A DNA stretch of 64,000 nucleotides from Providencia alcalifaciens (GCF_020271745.1 NZ_CP084296.1:4132543-4196542), one strand, 5' to 3'; numbered from the stretch's first letter, positions 1 to 8,842 are shown. Numbers and translations: made by a program. The notes: generated by a model not told the origin, from the sequence alone.

Positions 1-332
1 TCCGCTGAACCTAATAGAATATTTTTAGTAAATGAAGTAGCCCAATCATTCACGTCAATCTTTTTCGCTTCGGCGCGTGCTTTATCAGCATCCATTCTGT
101 CCACACAGCCCATCATACGTAACCAATAGAGGGCATTTTCCTGTGAGACTGGCTCTTGATTTTCCCAAATTGATTCGCAAGAAGCATAACGGTAATCCGT
201 AGTTTTCACTTCAGGGATCACGACTTTAGCTAGGGTTTCTAATGGAGATTGGCCATTCTTCGCGACACACCCGGTTAAAATAAGCGAGAATAAAATCATT
301 CCCAAAGGGGTACTGACGTGGGAAGGCTTCAC
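1..332 (-). CDS. qseG: QseG-like outer-membrane lipoprotein, C-terminus outside window
   Basis: The frame is open to the window edge, so only about the first 110 residues are seen. A GTG start with GGGA just upstream gives a short basic N-terminus, a hydrophobic stretch and the lipobox LILTGC, so a lipidated envelope protein is expected. A Tyr-Trp-Leu-Arg stretch (LYWLRMMGC) resembles the conserved part of E. coli QseG (YfhG). It lies directly downstream of the sensor kinase gene on the same strand, matching the enterobacterial order glrK-qseG-glrR. The start is uncertain; an upstream TTG at about 374 is in frame. The identification rests on synteny, the lipobox and the short motif. Confidence 0.8.
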   Translation of the reverse strand, partial: MKPSHVSTPLGMILFSLILTGCVAKNGQSPLETLAKVVIPEVKTTDYRYASCESIWENQEPVSQENALYWLRMMGCVDRMDADKARAEAKKIDVNDWATSFTKNILLGSA

Positions 333-351
333 ACTTGTCCCGCGGCGAATT

Positions 352-378
352 GAGATTGTTTTTGTCTTTAACAATCTC
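352..378 (-). other. Intercistronic hairpin between glrK and qseG
   Basis: GAGATTGT and ACAATCTC form an 8-bp perfect stem around an 11-nt loop in the glrK-qseG gap. It has no clean U-tract, so it may be an mRNA stability or partial-attenuation element rather than a full terminator. Confidence 0.35.
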
Positions 379-445
379 GTTTTTGTCTTCGACAATACTG
401 CGTTACACAATACCGCCAAAAAATCTGTAGACCTGTTTTGCATTA

Positions 446-1885
446 TTATTCGTTCTCTGCGGTTAAAGGCAATTCAATTCGGAAGCAAACATCCGCTGAT
501 TTATGTGGCACTAGTGATAATTCACCACCCATCTGCTTAATACAATCTTGCGCGATGCTAAGCCCTAACCCACTTCCTTTGACGGCGCCTTTTCTTTGGA
601 GGCTGCCTTGATAGAAAGGTTCAAAAATCATATTTTGCTCAGACTCAGGGATAGGCGTGCCCGTATTGGCAACCTCAATAAGTAATTTATTCCCTGTCCT
701 GCGGCTTGAGATCCAAATATTACCTGATTCGCCACCATAGTGCACCGCATTGGAATAGATATTATCAATAACCCTTCCGAGTAAGGTCGGTTCTGCAAGG
801 CAACTTTCCACTTTTAAGCGGACATCAGTGGTAATATCTTTCGCTCTTGCGGGTAAATTATGTGCATTAACAATATCTTCAATAAGTTTTTTTAAATCGA
901 CGTGCTGGGCAACTGGCGGCTCATCAACTAATTTCCGATTATAGTCAAGAAGCTGTTCAATAAGTTGCTGAAGATGCTTACTGCTCTGGTCAAGAATTTC
1001 AACCACCTCTTTTTGTGAGCTAGTTAACGGGCCGGCAACCTCATCCGCCAATAATTCCGTTCCTTCTCGCATACTGGCTAATGGTGTTTTCAGCTCATGG
1101 GAAATATGGCGTAAAAACTCATGACGCTGGGATTCTAACCAAGCCAACCGCTCACTTAACCAAATAATTCGCTGAGCAATAATCCGCAGCTCTCTTGGAC
1201 CTTTAAAACGGTCAGTATCATTTTCCAGAGTCAGTCCCGTCCCTAAGCGGTTAATCATGCGTTCAATGATTTTAACCGGGCCGATAATCATACGAGTAAA
1301 TAATGTCACCAACAGCGCGCTCAACAAGAATAGGATCAATGTTTGCCAACCAAATAGTTGTCCTTTATTGGCAATCGCTTTTTGAAGCTGTTCACCGCGG
1401 CTGAAAATAACCTCTCGAGTTTGCTGAACGACAGCCGTATTTTGCGCAGAGAATTGCTCTAAAACTTTGGTAGTGGCTTCCATCGGCTCATTATTTTCAC
1501 AACTAATCACCTTCAGTTTTTGCAATCCAGTAAATAGCCCTAACACTTCAGGTGTCTCTGGCAAAATGGTTTTTTGGCGTTCCAGCATCTGTTCATAATC
1601 AGCAAACTGCTTTTGATACTGCGTCTGTAAGGCTTTATCTTGTAATACACAATACTGGCGATAGCTGCGCTCCATTTCTAGCGCGAGGCTACTCATCGCT
1701 TCACTGCGCCGAGCATCAATCAGCGTGGTTTTATTGATATCTGCCGCTTGGTTACTCAATTGTTCTAGACTTTGATAAGCCTGATAAGCCAATACCAATA
1801 ATGGCAAAAGGACTAACCAAAAAGCCATGACCACTAACTGCCGCAATGAGCGCGGAAAAAGGCGCAATTTACTCAACGCATTCAT
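446..1885 (-). CDS. glrK: Two-component sensor histidine kinase GlrK (QseE)
   Basis: The product is 479 residues, the usual length for GlrK. It is an inner-membrane kinase that phosphorylates the sigma-54-dependent regulator GlrR, which drives transcription of the sRNA glmY. Visible parts in order: a first membrane segment at about residues 17-38, a periplasmic domain to about 175, a second membrane segment at about 177-198, a HAMP-like region, a HisKA helix with phospho-acceptor His in HISHELKTPL, and an HATPase domain with the N-box and a GSGLGLSIA glycine box. The glmY gene and its GlrR sites lie just upstream, the same arrangement as in E. coli, so identification is strong. Confidence 0.95.
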   Translation of the reverse strand: MNALSKLRLFPRSLRQLVVMAFWLVLLPLLVLAYQAYQSLEQLSNQAADINKTTLIDARRSEAMSSLALEMERSYRQYCVLQDKALQTQYQKQFADYEQMLERQKTILPETPEVLGLFTGLQKLKVISCENNEPMEATTKVLEQFSAQNTAVVQQTREVIFSRGEQLQKAIANKGQLFGWQTLILFLLSALLVTLFTRMIIGPVKIIERMINRLGTGLTLENDTDRFKGPRELRIIAQRIIWLSERLAWLESQRHEFLRHISHELKTPLASMREGTELLADEVAGPLTSSQKEVVEILDQSSKHLQQLIEQLLDYNRKLVDEPPVAQHVDLKKLIEDIVNAHNLPARAKDITTDVRLKVESCLAEPTLLGRVIDNIYSNAVHYGGESGNIWISSRRTGNKLLIEVANTGTPIPESEQNMIFEPFYQGSLQRKGAVKGSGLGLSIAQDCIKQMGGELSLVPHKSADVCFRIELPLTAENE

Positions 1886-2055
1886 CTCTTACCTATTTAT
1901 ATGTAATTCAATGGTAGCAGAACTCCCGTTAATGCGAAAAGTGCTGTTTACATTGATGATAGATAAACCATTAGACAGATAGATAGCAATGAACATGCCA
2001 AAAAAGTGGATGAAACGTGAATGATTTCAGATAAATAGATTAAATATACTGCGAT

Positions 2056-2179
2056 TGAATAAAAGGATAAATCCGATAGGGAGAAAAGTTGATGCCCCAG
2101 AAATGGGAAGGCGGAGGAAAGAATTGCTTCTCACCTCCGCCAGCGATACTCGACATTACGCTTGAGTGTCGATTTTTTT
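2056..2179 (+). ncRNA. Candidate terminated small RNA facing glmY
   Basis: On the + strand a TATACT -10-like hexamer (2045-2050) is followed by a perfect 8-bp GC-rich hairpin (GGCGGAGG 2110-2117 with CCTCCGCC 2134-2141). A second stem (CGACA 2151-2155 with TGTCG 2167-2171) is followed by T7 (2173-2179), which looks like an intrinsic terminator. No + strand gene lies upstream that would need this terminator. The -35 is poor and the transcript start is a guess. A 31-codon ORF starts at 2092 after GGGAGA, but its sequence is dictated by the hairpins and is probably not coding. Alternatively these stems only insulate glrK from glmY. Confidence 0.3.
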
Positions 2180-2180
2180 G

Positions 2181-2387
2181 CATATGATTATGTCTTTTAT
2201 TAAAGATAATCATATAGGTGGTGCCTCACTCCACGTGTCGCCCTGTGTTTGATAAGGCTCGAAAGCGAATATCGATGATTTGGACGGTAGGCACCTTACT
2301 TTGGCATCATTCGGGTTTTATGTGGTATGTTCCCATTTGCTAGGTTTCCCCAAGCTTGGACCTACATAAGCAATTGAATGAGCAACT
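2181..2387 (-). ncRNA. glmY: Small RNA GlmY
   Basis: The minus strand from 2387 begins AGTTGCTCATTCA, close to the GlmY/GlmZ 5' end as I recall it. Further on it carries the GlmZ-like blocks GGTGCCTACCGTCCA and GTGGAGTGAGGCACC, which can pair with each other through GGTGCCT/AGGCACC. GlmY sequesters the adaptor RapZ and so protects GlmZ, which activates glmS translation. Position upstream of glrK, a sigma-54 promoter at the right distance and three GlrR sites favour GlmY over GlmZ. The 3' end is uncertain: I placed it after the AT-rich hairpin at 2182-2215, which lacks a U-tract. Confidence 0.88.
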
Positions 2388-2397
2388 GATAGATATA

Positions 2398-2415
2398 ATG
2401 CACAACCCGTGCCAA
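2398..2415 (-). promoter_or_regulatory. Sigma-54 promoter of glmY
   Basis: Minus strand TTGGCACGGGTTGTGCAT has the -24 GG and -12 GC separated by exactly 10 bases, matching the sigma-54 rule. The predicted start lies about 12 bases downstream, at the observed GlmY-like 5' end (2387). Confidence 0.88.
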
Positions 2416-2530
2416 CATTTCAATAATATTTTTATCCAATTGATTTTTATATAAATTTATTTTCTTATTTATTCATATCATTTTTGAATTGTTATGAATG
2501 CAAAGAAATGCCATTAACTCACTACGAATC

Positions 2531-2644
2531 TGTCTCCAATTTAAGACAGTCAACACCTTAATTTATAAAATTCTTATTTATCAACATGATAAATGTCTCC
2601 TTTTAGAGACACTACAGTACCATGTTTGTCGCTAATATTAGACA
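2531..2644 (-). promoter_or_regulatory. Three GlrR activator sites upstream of glmY
   Basis: Three exact TGTC-N10-GACA palindromes occur at 2531-2548, 2594-2611 and 2627-2644. This is the GlrR recognition sequence known from E. coli glmY, where there are also three sites. They lie about 150-250 bp upstream of the glmY start, normal for sigma-54 enhancer sites acting by looping. Confidence 0.88.
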
Positions 2645-2810
2645 TCACCATCAAATGTCCCTGAATCAACCACTACGTTCGACTTAACCCAGTGATCTTA
2701 TTGTTTTTTATATTAGCATGGTCAATTTATGATTTTGGCTGTTCCCGCCTTCCCTACGATACTTAAGACTCCTAACGAAAACATGTTACTACCCCCTATA
2801 CGGAGACTCT

Positions 2811-3836
2811 ATGAGCTTGTCGTTATCCCACTCTTTTTCGCATCTGGAACCAGGCATTCGATTACTTCACAAATCTGTTGGTTTTATTTTTCAGGCGGCT
2901 TTACGTGCGGCCGTGAAATTAGAGTTAGCTGAACATCTGCAAAACGGCCCCCAAACCGCAAAGCAAATTGCACAAAAAATTGATGCTAATGCCACGATGA
3001 TCCATCAAATTTTACGCCTACTTGCGACACAGAATATTTTTACAGCAATTGATAAGCATCGATTCGCAATCACACCAGAGGCTGAATTCCTCCTCGCAGA
3101 CCATCCATATTCCTTACATGATGCCGTGCTAATGTTCACTGATGACACGTTTTGGAAGCCTTCATTATATTTTGCAGAAATGACTCTGGGGGAGCCTATA
3201 TTTGAACGTCTGTTTGGCGGAAGTTTCTTTGAATATTGGGAAAAAAAGGCCAATCATCCGGGTAACTTTCATGATGGAATGACCTCATTTGCATCCATAG
3301 AAAATCCATTTATCACAGCCAAGTATTCTTTCCCCCCAAATAGCACAATTACCGATATTGGCGGTGGAACGGGAGGTTTACTCCTTGAAGTATTAAAAGT
3401 AAATCCAGAAACAAACGGTATTCTCTTCGATATGAAAGCCGTGACAGATAAACACATTTTACATAAGTTAAATGATGATAGCCGCTGGAAAATAGAGAAT
3501 GGCTCTTTCTTTGAAAAAGTCCCGTGCTCAGATTTTTACCTACTCAAATCTATTTGCCGAGATTGGAATGATGACCATATGATTCAAATACTTAAAATTA
3601 TTCGTCAGTCGATGAAAAAAACGTCAAAAATATTGTTAATTGATATTCATCTCAACCACGGCAATCAACCTAATTTTGGCAAAAACCTTGGTTTACTCTG
3701 TGCCAATTTGGTTGTTGGTGCCGATGAACGCACCAAAGAAGAGCTTGAAAATTTATTGCACCAAGCTGGCTTAAAAGCCACCCACGAAATCAAAACTGAC
3801 TGTGATTTATCAATTCTTGAAGCCCAAATAAACTAA
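2811..3836 (+). CDS. SAM-dependent O-methyltransferase (class I, dimerising winged-helix type)
   Basis: The 341-residue product has a winged-helix dimerisation region (about residues 15-95, with a KQIAQKIDANATMIHQILR helix-turn-helix-like stretch). A Rossmann methyltransferase domain with motif I DIGGGTGGLL follows at about 184-193. This is the layout of acetylserotonin/caffeate-type O-methyltransferases, but the substrate cannot be read from sequence. The ATG at 2811 is preceded by GGAGA at good spacing; an overlapping ORF from 2729 has no such support. It is a single gene inserted between glmY and uhpA. A hairpin without T-tract (3848-3879) follows the stop. Confidence 0.75.
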   Translation: MSLSLSHSFSHLEPGIRLLHKSVGFIFQAALRAAVKLELAEHLQNGPQTAKQIAQKIDANATMIHQILRLLATQNIFTAIDKHRFAITPEAEFLLADHPYSLHDAVLMFTDDTFWKPSLYFAEMTLGEPIFERLFGGSFFEYWEKKANHPGNFHDGMTSFASIENPFITAKYSFPPNSTITDIGGGTGGLLLEVLKVNPETNGILFDMKAVTDKHILHKLNDDSRWKIENGSFFEKVPCSDFYLLKSICRDWNDDHMIQILKIIRQSMKKTSKILLIDIHLNHGNQPNFGKNLGLLCANLVVGADERTKEELENLLHQAGLKATHEIKTDCDLSILEAQIN

Positions 3837-3984
3837 TCCCTTTCTCGCACTCGCTTTTACGGTATTTTAGCAGCGAGTGTATGAAAACTCAGCGAACCCT
3901 ATTTTATTTGATGGCAAACCCGCCTCATCCCCAAATAAAATATTGCCATCCTATTTATTATCGCTATGATCCTGCGCGTTTCAT

Positions 3985-4002
3985 TTCTGATGTACGTCAG
4001 AA
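3985..4002. promoter_or_regulatory. Near-palindrome upstream of uhpA
   Basis: TTCTGATGTACGTCAGAA is a near-perfect palindrome about 100 bp before uhpA. It could be an operator, but I do not recognise it as the site of a known regulator. Confidence 0.3.
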
Positions 4003-4101
4003 TTTCATGTTATTCCGCTAGCTTATCCATCCCTATATTGATATAAGACTGGCAAATGGTCTCCTACTTACTTTTGATACTACAGTCCTCAATACAATAA
4101 A

Positions 4102-4728
4102 ATGATAAAAATAGCCCTTATTGATGACCATATTGTTGTTCGCTCCGGCTTTGCCCAATTACTGACGTTAGAACCTGACATTAGTATTGTGGGGCAATAT
4201 GCGAGTGCACAAGAAGCATGGCCACACCTAATTAGCCTTGATATTGACGTGGCAATCATGGATATTTCAATGCCAGATGAGAGCGGTTTACAACTATTAA
4301 CCCGTTTACGTAAAAAAAAGCCCGACTTTCGTACTATTATTTTAAGCATCTATGACACCCCTGCTTTCGTGCAAAGTGCACTCGATGCAGGTGCCAGTGC
4401 CTATCTCACCAAATGCTGTGGACCTGAAGAATTAGTCCAGGCGGTACGCTCTGTTCACCAAGGTGGATGCTACCTATGCGCTGATGCAATGCGAGCCTTG
4501 CGCCAAACACCACAGCAAAAACAAGGTATTCAAGAGCTCACTAACCGTGAGCGCGAAGTCTTTAATTTACTGGTGACAGGCCTCAGTGTGAAAGTCATTG
4601 CGGAACAATTAAACCTCAGCCATAAAACAGTGCATGTACATCGCGCGAATGTCCTCGGGAAATTGCAATGCGAAAATACCATTGATTTAGTGCACTACGC
4701 CTTAGAACACAATATTATTTCTCGATAG
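4102..4728 (+). CDS. uhpA: Response regulator UhpA (NarL/LuxR family)
   Basis: A receiver domain occupies residues 1-120, with acidic residues in LIDDH, the probable phospho-Asp in VAIMDISMPD (about residue 54) and a conserved Lys in YLTK. A LuxR-type helix-turn-helix follows (NREREVFNLLVTGLSVKVIAEQLNLSHKTVHVHR, about 146-180). At 208 residues it is slightly longer than E. coli UhpA. It is followed by uhpB and uhpC, so it is the transcriptional activator of the hexose-phosphate sensing system. In E. coli the target is uhpT; here no uhpT is present and afuABC is the likely target. The ATG at 4102 has a weak Shine-Dalgarno. Confidence 0.88.
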   Translation: MIKIALIDDHIVVRSGFAQLLTLEPDISIVGQYASAQEAWPHLISLDIDVAIMDISMPDESGLQLLTRLRKKKPDFRTIILSIYDTPAFVQSALDAGASAYLTKCCGPEELVQAVRSVHQGGCYLCADAMRALRQTPQQKQGIQELTNREREVFNLLVTGLSVKVIAEQLNLSHKTVHVHRANVLGKLQCENTIDLVHYALEHNIISR

Positions 4729-4742
4729 GTAGATTTTCGATC

Positions 4743-4790
4743 CAACAAGGTAACGTCCCAGCAAGGTAACGTCCCAGCAAGGTAAATAGT
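4743..4790 (+). repeat. 16-bp tandem repeat, three copies, in uhpA-uhpB gap
   Basis: CAACAAGGTAACGTCC, CAGCAAGGTAACGTCC and CAGCAAGGTAAATAGT lie head to tail directly before the uhpB ATG. Every copy contains AAGG, so the repeat triplicates a Shine-Dalgarno-like element; only the last copy is near the start codon. Confidence 0.9.
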
Positions 4791-4791
4791 A

Positions 4792-6318
4792 ATGAACAAA
4801 GCGGCTCGTTTAGGATTACAGTCTCTATTCCTATTATTTACCTATTCACTGATTTGGGTGGGATTATGGATCATTGGCTTTTATCTTAGCCAAAATAGCT
4901 TTCAAGCCACCCTATTTCTACCGCAAGCCTTACGCCTCACCTTGATGATCCTATTATGGCGACGCTACTGGCCAACCGTTTTACTCGCTGAAGGGCTACT
5001 GACCTACTGGCTTGCGCAAGAGCAATTGCTCACTCAACCTGTTTTGCTGTTATCCCCAATACTGAGTCTGCTGGTTGCGATGGTTATCCAAAATATTTGG
5101 TGGCGATATACGCTTTATTGGCAACGACTTATTTTGTTATTGGCTGGCGTTGCCGCCAACAGCATATTCAATGCCTTGCTGTTTGGGCTTTTATCTCAAT
5201 ATTCCATTAGCCAATTATTCTTAACGACATTTACAGGCGGAATTCTCCTCTCCCCCTTTGTCTATCTTATCTATGAGTACTTGCACGAGCAGCACTATCA
5301 TATGCTGCTCGACTACGGAACCACGGATAAGCAATTACGTACTTCATTGATTATTTGGTGTTTTCTTTTTTGCCTCGTCGGCTTAAGTGCCCAAATTTTC
5401 TTTGCCCCGGAAATTGAACAACTGATTGTTTTATTAGTCTTTATTCCCAATATTTTCATGGCATATCGTTATGGCTGGCAAGGTGGGGTGTTATCCGCAT
5501 TACTAGGCAGCTTAATCATCACCTTTGCAAGGCAGTTCCAAGGTGCTTTTGATGATCTCCAAGAGCTACAACTCTTTTTAAGCTCTCAAGCCCTGATTGG
5601 TATTGGGTTAGGCATTGCTATCAGCCGCCAAAAACAACTCTCAGGCAACTTACAACGCTACCGCCAGCGATTAGAAGAAGAGCTTCACGCCCGTCGAGAC
5701 TTGATGCGTCAATTAGTGCACACCGAAGAAGATGTGAAGAAGGATATCGCCCGTGAACTTCATGATGAAATTGGACAAAACATTACCGCGATCCAAATCC
5801 AATCGATGCTGGTGAAGAAAACTGCGGCTAACGATTTAAGCTATAATGCTGCTAGCCAAATCAATGAATTGGCACTACAGATCCACCAAGCTACCCGCCA
5901 TCTATTGCGCCAATTACGTCCACCTGTACTCGATGAAATGTCCCTCGAAAACGCACTCACCCATTTAATCGGTGAATTTGCTTTCAAAGAAAACAATATT
6001 CAATGTGACTTTCATTACGGATTAACTGAAACTCCAGCCAATGAAACAGTGTTATTCACCCTTTACCGTTTGGTTCAAGAGCTACTGAACAATATCAGCA
6101 AGCACGCCAAAGCCACAAAGATCCACATCTCATTAAATCAACAAGGTGACTCGATACAGCTAATTGTTGATGATAATGGTGTGGGTATTCCTTTTAGCAA
6201 ACGCACATCAGGCTTCGGTTTACGCGGAATTGAGGAGCGAGTCAGAGCCTTAGGTGGCGACTGGACGCTAACAACCCAAAGTGGCACCAAAATAATTGTT
6301 AACTTGCCCACATTTTGA
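4792..6318 (+). CDS. uhpB: Sensor histidine kinase UhpB
   Basis: The 508-residue protein has about eight hydrophobic segments in its N-terminal half (MASE1-like). A HisKA_3 dimerisation domain follows, with phospho-acceptor His in ARELHDEIGQ (about residue 324), then an HATPase domain with the NNISKHAKA N-box and the GFGLRGIEER box. It is the membrane kinase that phosphorylates UhpA when UhpC senses external glucose-6-phosphate. The 16-bp repeat array separates it from uhpA, and uhpC follows, so an operon is likely. Confidence 0.9.
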   Translation: MNKAARLGLQSLFLLFTYSLIWVGLWIIGFYLSQNSFQATLFLPQALRLTLMILLWRRYWPTVLLAEGLLTYWLAQEQLLTQPVLLLSPILSLLVAMVIQNIWWRYTLYWQRLILLLAGVAANSIFNALLFGLLSQYSISQLFLTTFTGGILLSPFVYLIYEYLHEQHYHMLLDYGTTDKQLRTSLIIWCFLFCLVGLSAQIFFAPEIEQLIVLLVFIPNIFMAYRYGWQGGVLSALLGSLIITFARQFQGAFDDLQELQLFLSSQALIGIGLGIAISRQKQLSGNLQRYRQRLEEELHARRDLMRQLVHTEEDVKKDIARELHDEIGQNITAIQIQSMLVKKTAANDLSYNAASQINELALQIHQATRHLLRQLRPPVLDEMSLENALTHLIGEFAFKENNIQCDFHYGLTETPANETVLFTLYRLVQELLNNISKHAKATKIHISLNQQGDSIQLIVDDNGVGIPFSKRTSGFGLRGIEERVRALGGDWTLTTQSGTKIIVNLPTF

Positions 6319-6424
6319 AATGAAATAGTGAAAAACTAGGAATTATTCTTAGCCTCCTAATACCTTATCTCATCCTTTTATTTAAAAACTTCATTACATT
6401 CTGCCAAACGGGAGAAACACAATT

Positions 6425-7747
6425 ATGACGGGTACAAGCAAACTGGATCTGGATAGCAATTACCGTTTCTGGCGTCGCCGCCTGATGTTTTCCATGATCA
6501 TCGGTTATGCTGCGTTTTACCTTACCCGTAAAAGCTTTAATTTTGTGATGCCCGTTATGCAGGCGGAATTATTTTTAGACAAAAGTGATATTGGTTGGAT
6601 CGCCTCAGCATTTTACCTTGCGTATGGTCTATCCAAGTTTATATCCGGTATTTTCCATGACATTACAGGCTACCGTTGGTTTATGGGTGTTGGCCTCGTG
6701 ATGACAGGGATCCTCAATATCATTTTTGCCTACTGTTTATCGTTCCCTGCGCTATTAGTCGTTTGGACGTTAAACGGATTTTTCCAAGGCTGGGGTTGGC
6801 CGCCTTGTGCTCGTATTCTCACTCATTGGTACTCACGTAACGAGCGGGGCTTTTGGTGGGGACTGTGGAATATCTCCATCAATCTTGGGGGAATGGCACT
6901 GCCGCTGTTAGCGGCACTGTTGGCTACCCATTACAGTTGGCAAATGGCGCTAATCGTTCCGGGAATTATTGGGGTTATTTTAGGATTATGGCTATGTCGC
7001 CAGCTTCGAGGTACGCCCAAAGAAGAACATTTACCCACCGTGGGGCAGTGGCGACATGATGCATTAGAGTTACGCCAAGAGCAGCTTTCTCCCCCGCAAT
7101 CCATGTGGGTGATTTTAAAACAAACTATTGTGTTTAACCCAATGATTTGGCTGCTCGGTTTCACCTACATTTTGGTTTATCTCATCCGTATTGGGATAAA
7201 CGATTGGGGAAATTTATGGCTAACCGAAACACACGGAAGCAATTTATTAAGCGCCAATGCCACGTTAGCTCTGTTTGAATTAGGTGGTTTATTAGGTGCA
7301 TTGTGCGCAGGTTGGGGTTCCGACCTCCTGTTTCGAGGACAACGCGCACCGATGATTTTGCTGTTTTCCTTAGGGTTATTCGTTTCTGTGAATGCCCTAT
7401 GGTTAATACCAATTCATCACTATGGGCTATTAGCTGCGTGCTTCTTAGCCAACGGTTTCTTTGTATTTGGACCACAGATGTTAGTTGGTCTAGCTGCTAC
7501 AGAATATTGTCATAAAAAGGCAGCTGGAACGGTAACGGGTTATCTTGGATTGTACGCTTATCTTGGGGCGGCAATCGCAGGATGGCCGCTCTCTCAAGTG
7601 ATTGCCAATTATGGTTGGTCAGGGATGTTTACCTTACTTGCCAGTGCAGCCGCTTTGATGGGGCTCCTACTGATGCCTCTTTTGATTGCCAATGTGAGCA
7701 AAAGAGAACATTTAGCCGGTGCAGTTTCACCGACACATAATAAATAA
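6425..7747 (+). CDS. uhpC: Hexose-phosphate sensor UhpC (MFS, OPA family)
   Basis: The product is 440 residues with about 12 membrane segments and the organophosphate:phosphate antiporter signature region (FYLTRKSFNFVMP near the N-terminus, RGFWWGLWNISINLGG at about 140-155). UhpC is a transporter-like receptor that binds glucose-6-phosphate and activates UhpB. Its neighbours (uhpAB upstream, no second OPA gene) make UhpC more likely than UhpT. The ATG has GGGAGA upstream. Its stop lies only 34 bp before afuA, so afuABC could be read through from the uhp transcript or from a promoter inside uhpC. Confidence 0.88.
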   Translation: MTGTSKLDLDSNYRFWRRRLMFSMIIGYAAFYLTRKSFNFVMPVMQAELFLDKSDIGWIASAFYLAYGLSKFISGIFHDITGYRWFMGVGLVMTGILNIIFAYCLSFPALLVVWTLNGFFQGWGWPPCARILTHWYSRNERGFWWGLWNISINLGGMALPLLAALLATHYSWQMALIVPGIIGVILGLWLCRQLRGTPKEEHLPTVGQWRHDALELRQEQLSPPQSMWVILKQTIVFNPMIWLLGFTYILVYLIRIGINDWGNLWLTETHGSNLLSANATLALFELGGLLGALCAGWGSDLLFRGQRAPMILLFSLGLFVSVNALWLIPIHHYGLLAACFLANGFFVFGPQMLVGLAATEYCHKKAAGTVTGYLGLYAYLGAAIAGWPLSQVIANYGWSGMFTLLASAAALMGLLLMPLLIANVSKREHLAGAVSPTHNK

Positions 7748-7781
7748 TAGTTAATCCGAAAACGTGAATAAAGGACTGACA

Positions 7782-8813
7782 ATGAAACTTAAGACTCTCT
7801 CTACACTTGTTGCAGCAGGTTTATCCCTTGCCGCTATTACGACCACTGCAAACGCAGCAGGTCGTTTAGTGGTTTACTGTAGTGCCACCAACGCAATGTG
7901 CGAAGCGGAAACGCAAGCATTCGCCAAGAAATACGACGTTAAAACTACGTTTGTTCGAAACGGTTCAGGCAGTACTTTAGCGAAAATCGAAGCTGAAAAA
8001 CGTAACCCTCAAGCAGACGTTTGGTATGGCGGAACCTTAGATCCACACTCACAAGCCGGTGAAATGGATCTGCTAGAGCCGTACAAATCCCCTAACCTGT
8101 CTCAAATCATGCCACAATTCCAAGATCCAGCTAAACGCAAAGGCAACTACTCTTCTGCGGTTTATATCGGTATCTTAGGCTTTGGTGTGAATAAAGATCG
8201 CTTAAAAGAGAAAGGGTTACCAATTCCTACTTGCTGGAAAGATCTGACTAAGCCTGAATATAAAGGCGAAATTCAAATCGCGGATCCACAAAGTTCAGGG
8301 ACTGCTTACACTGCATTGGCAACGTTTGACCAACTTTGGGGTAACGAGCAAGCCTTTGATTACCTGAAAAAACTGAACGCTAACATCTCCCAATACACCA
8401 AATCAGGTATTGCCCCAGCGCGTAACGCGGCTCGCGGCGAATCTGCTATCGGTATCGGCTTCCTGCATGACTACTCTTTAGAAGTTGAAAATGGTGCACC
8501 ATTAGAGTTAATCGCGCCATGTGAAGGGACAGGCTATGAAATCGGCGGGATCAGTATTCTGAAAAACGCACGTAACATGGACAACGCAAAACTGTTCGTG
8601 GATTTCGTTCTGTCTAAAGAAGCCCAAGAACTGAGCTGGAAACAAGGTCAGTCTTACCAAATCCTGACCAACACCACCGCAGAGTCTTCTCCACTGTCTC
8701 TGAAACTCAAAGACTTAAACTTAATCAACTACGATATGGATAAATACGGCGATGCTGAAGTCCGTAAGAACCTGATCAACAAGTGGGTTACTGAAGTTAA
8801 AATGAGTAAATAA
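7782..8813 (+). CDS. afuA: Periplasmic binding protein AfuA (hexose-phosphate ABC transporter)
   Basis: The 343-residue protein has a signal peptide (basic start, hydrophobic core, ANA-A cleavage site at about 24) and a ferric-type class II binding-protein fold (LVVYCSATNAMCEAE, PQSSGTAYTALATF). The ATG at 7782 is preceded by AAAGGA; an in-frame ATG at 7764 lacks such a site. AfuABC was first called a ferric transporter; AfuA of Actinobacillus and related enterobacterial loci was later shown to bind glucose-6-phosphate and related sugar phosphates. The position right after uhpABC supports sugar phosphate rather than iron as ligand. Confidence 0.85.
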   Translation: MKLKTLSTLVAAGLSLAAITTTANAAGRLVVYCSATNAMCEAETQAFAKKYDVKTTFVRNGSGSTLAKIEAEKRNPQADVWYGGTLDPHSQAGEMDLLEPYKSPNLSQIMPQFQDPAKRKGNYSSAVYIGILGFGVNKDRLKEKGLPIPTCWKDLTKPEYKGEIQIADPQSSGTAYTALATFDQLWGNEQAFDYLKKLNANISQYTKSGIAPARNAARGESAIGIGFLHDYSLEVENGAPLELIAPCEGTGYEIGGISILKNARNMDNAKLFVDFVLSKEAQELSWKQGQSYQILTNTTAESSPLSLKLKDLNLINYDMDKYGDAEVRKNLINKWVTEVKMSK

Positions 8814-8821
8814 GATGTTGG

Positions 8822-8842
8822 GTGCGGCGCCTGTCGCCGCAC
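8822..8842 (+). other. Strong intercistronic hairpin after afuA
   Basis: GTGCGGCG and CGCCGCAC form a perfect 8-bp stem with a 5-nt loop just after the afuA stop, with only three T's following. A second hairpin (GTCTGC/GCAGAC, 8932-8948) lies further on. This fits an mRNA-stabilising or partial terminator element that keeps binding protein levels above those of the permease, as in malE-malF. Confidence 0.65.

Noticed and set aside
2729..2932. 67-codon ORF overlapping the start of the methyltransferase gene
   Set aside because: It is out of frame with the clear 341-residue methyltransferase and has no ribosome site.
6425..7747. uhpC read as uhpT
   Set aside because: Both are OPA-family transporters of similar size; operon position directly after uhpB fits UhpC, and no second copy is present.
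7782..8813. AfuA as a ferric-iron binding protein
   Set aside because: The fold is of the ferric-binding class, but the position after uhpABC and published work on AfuA favour sugar phosphates.
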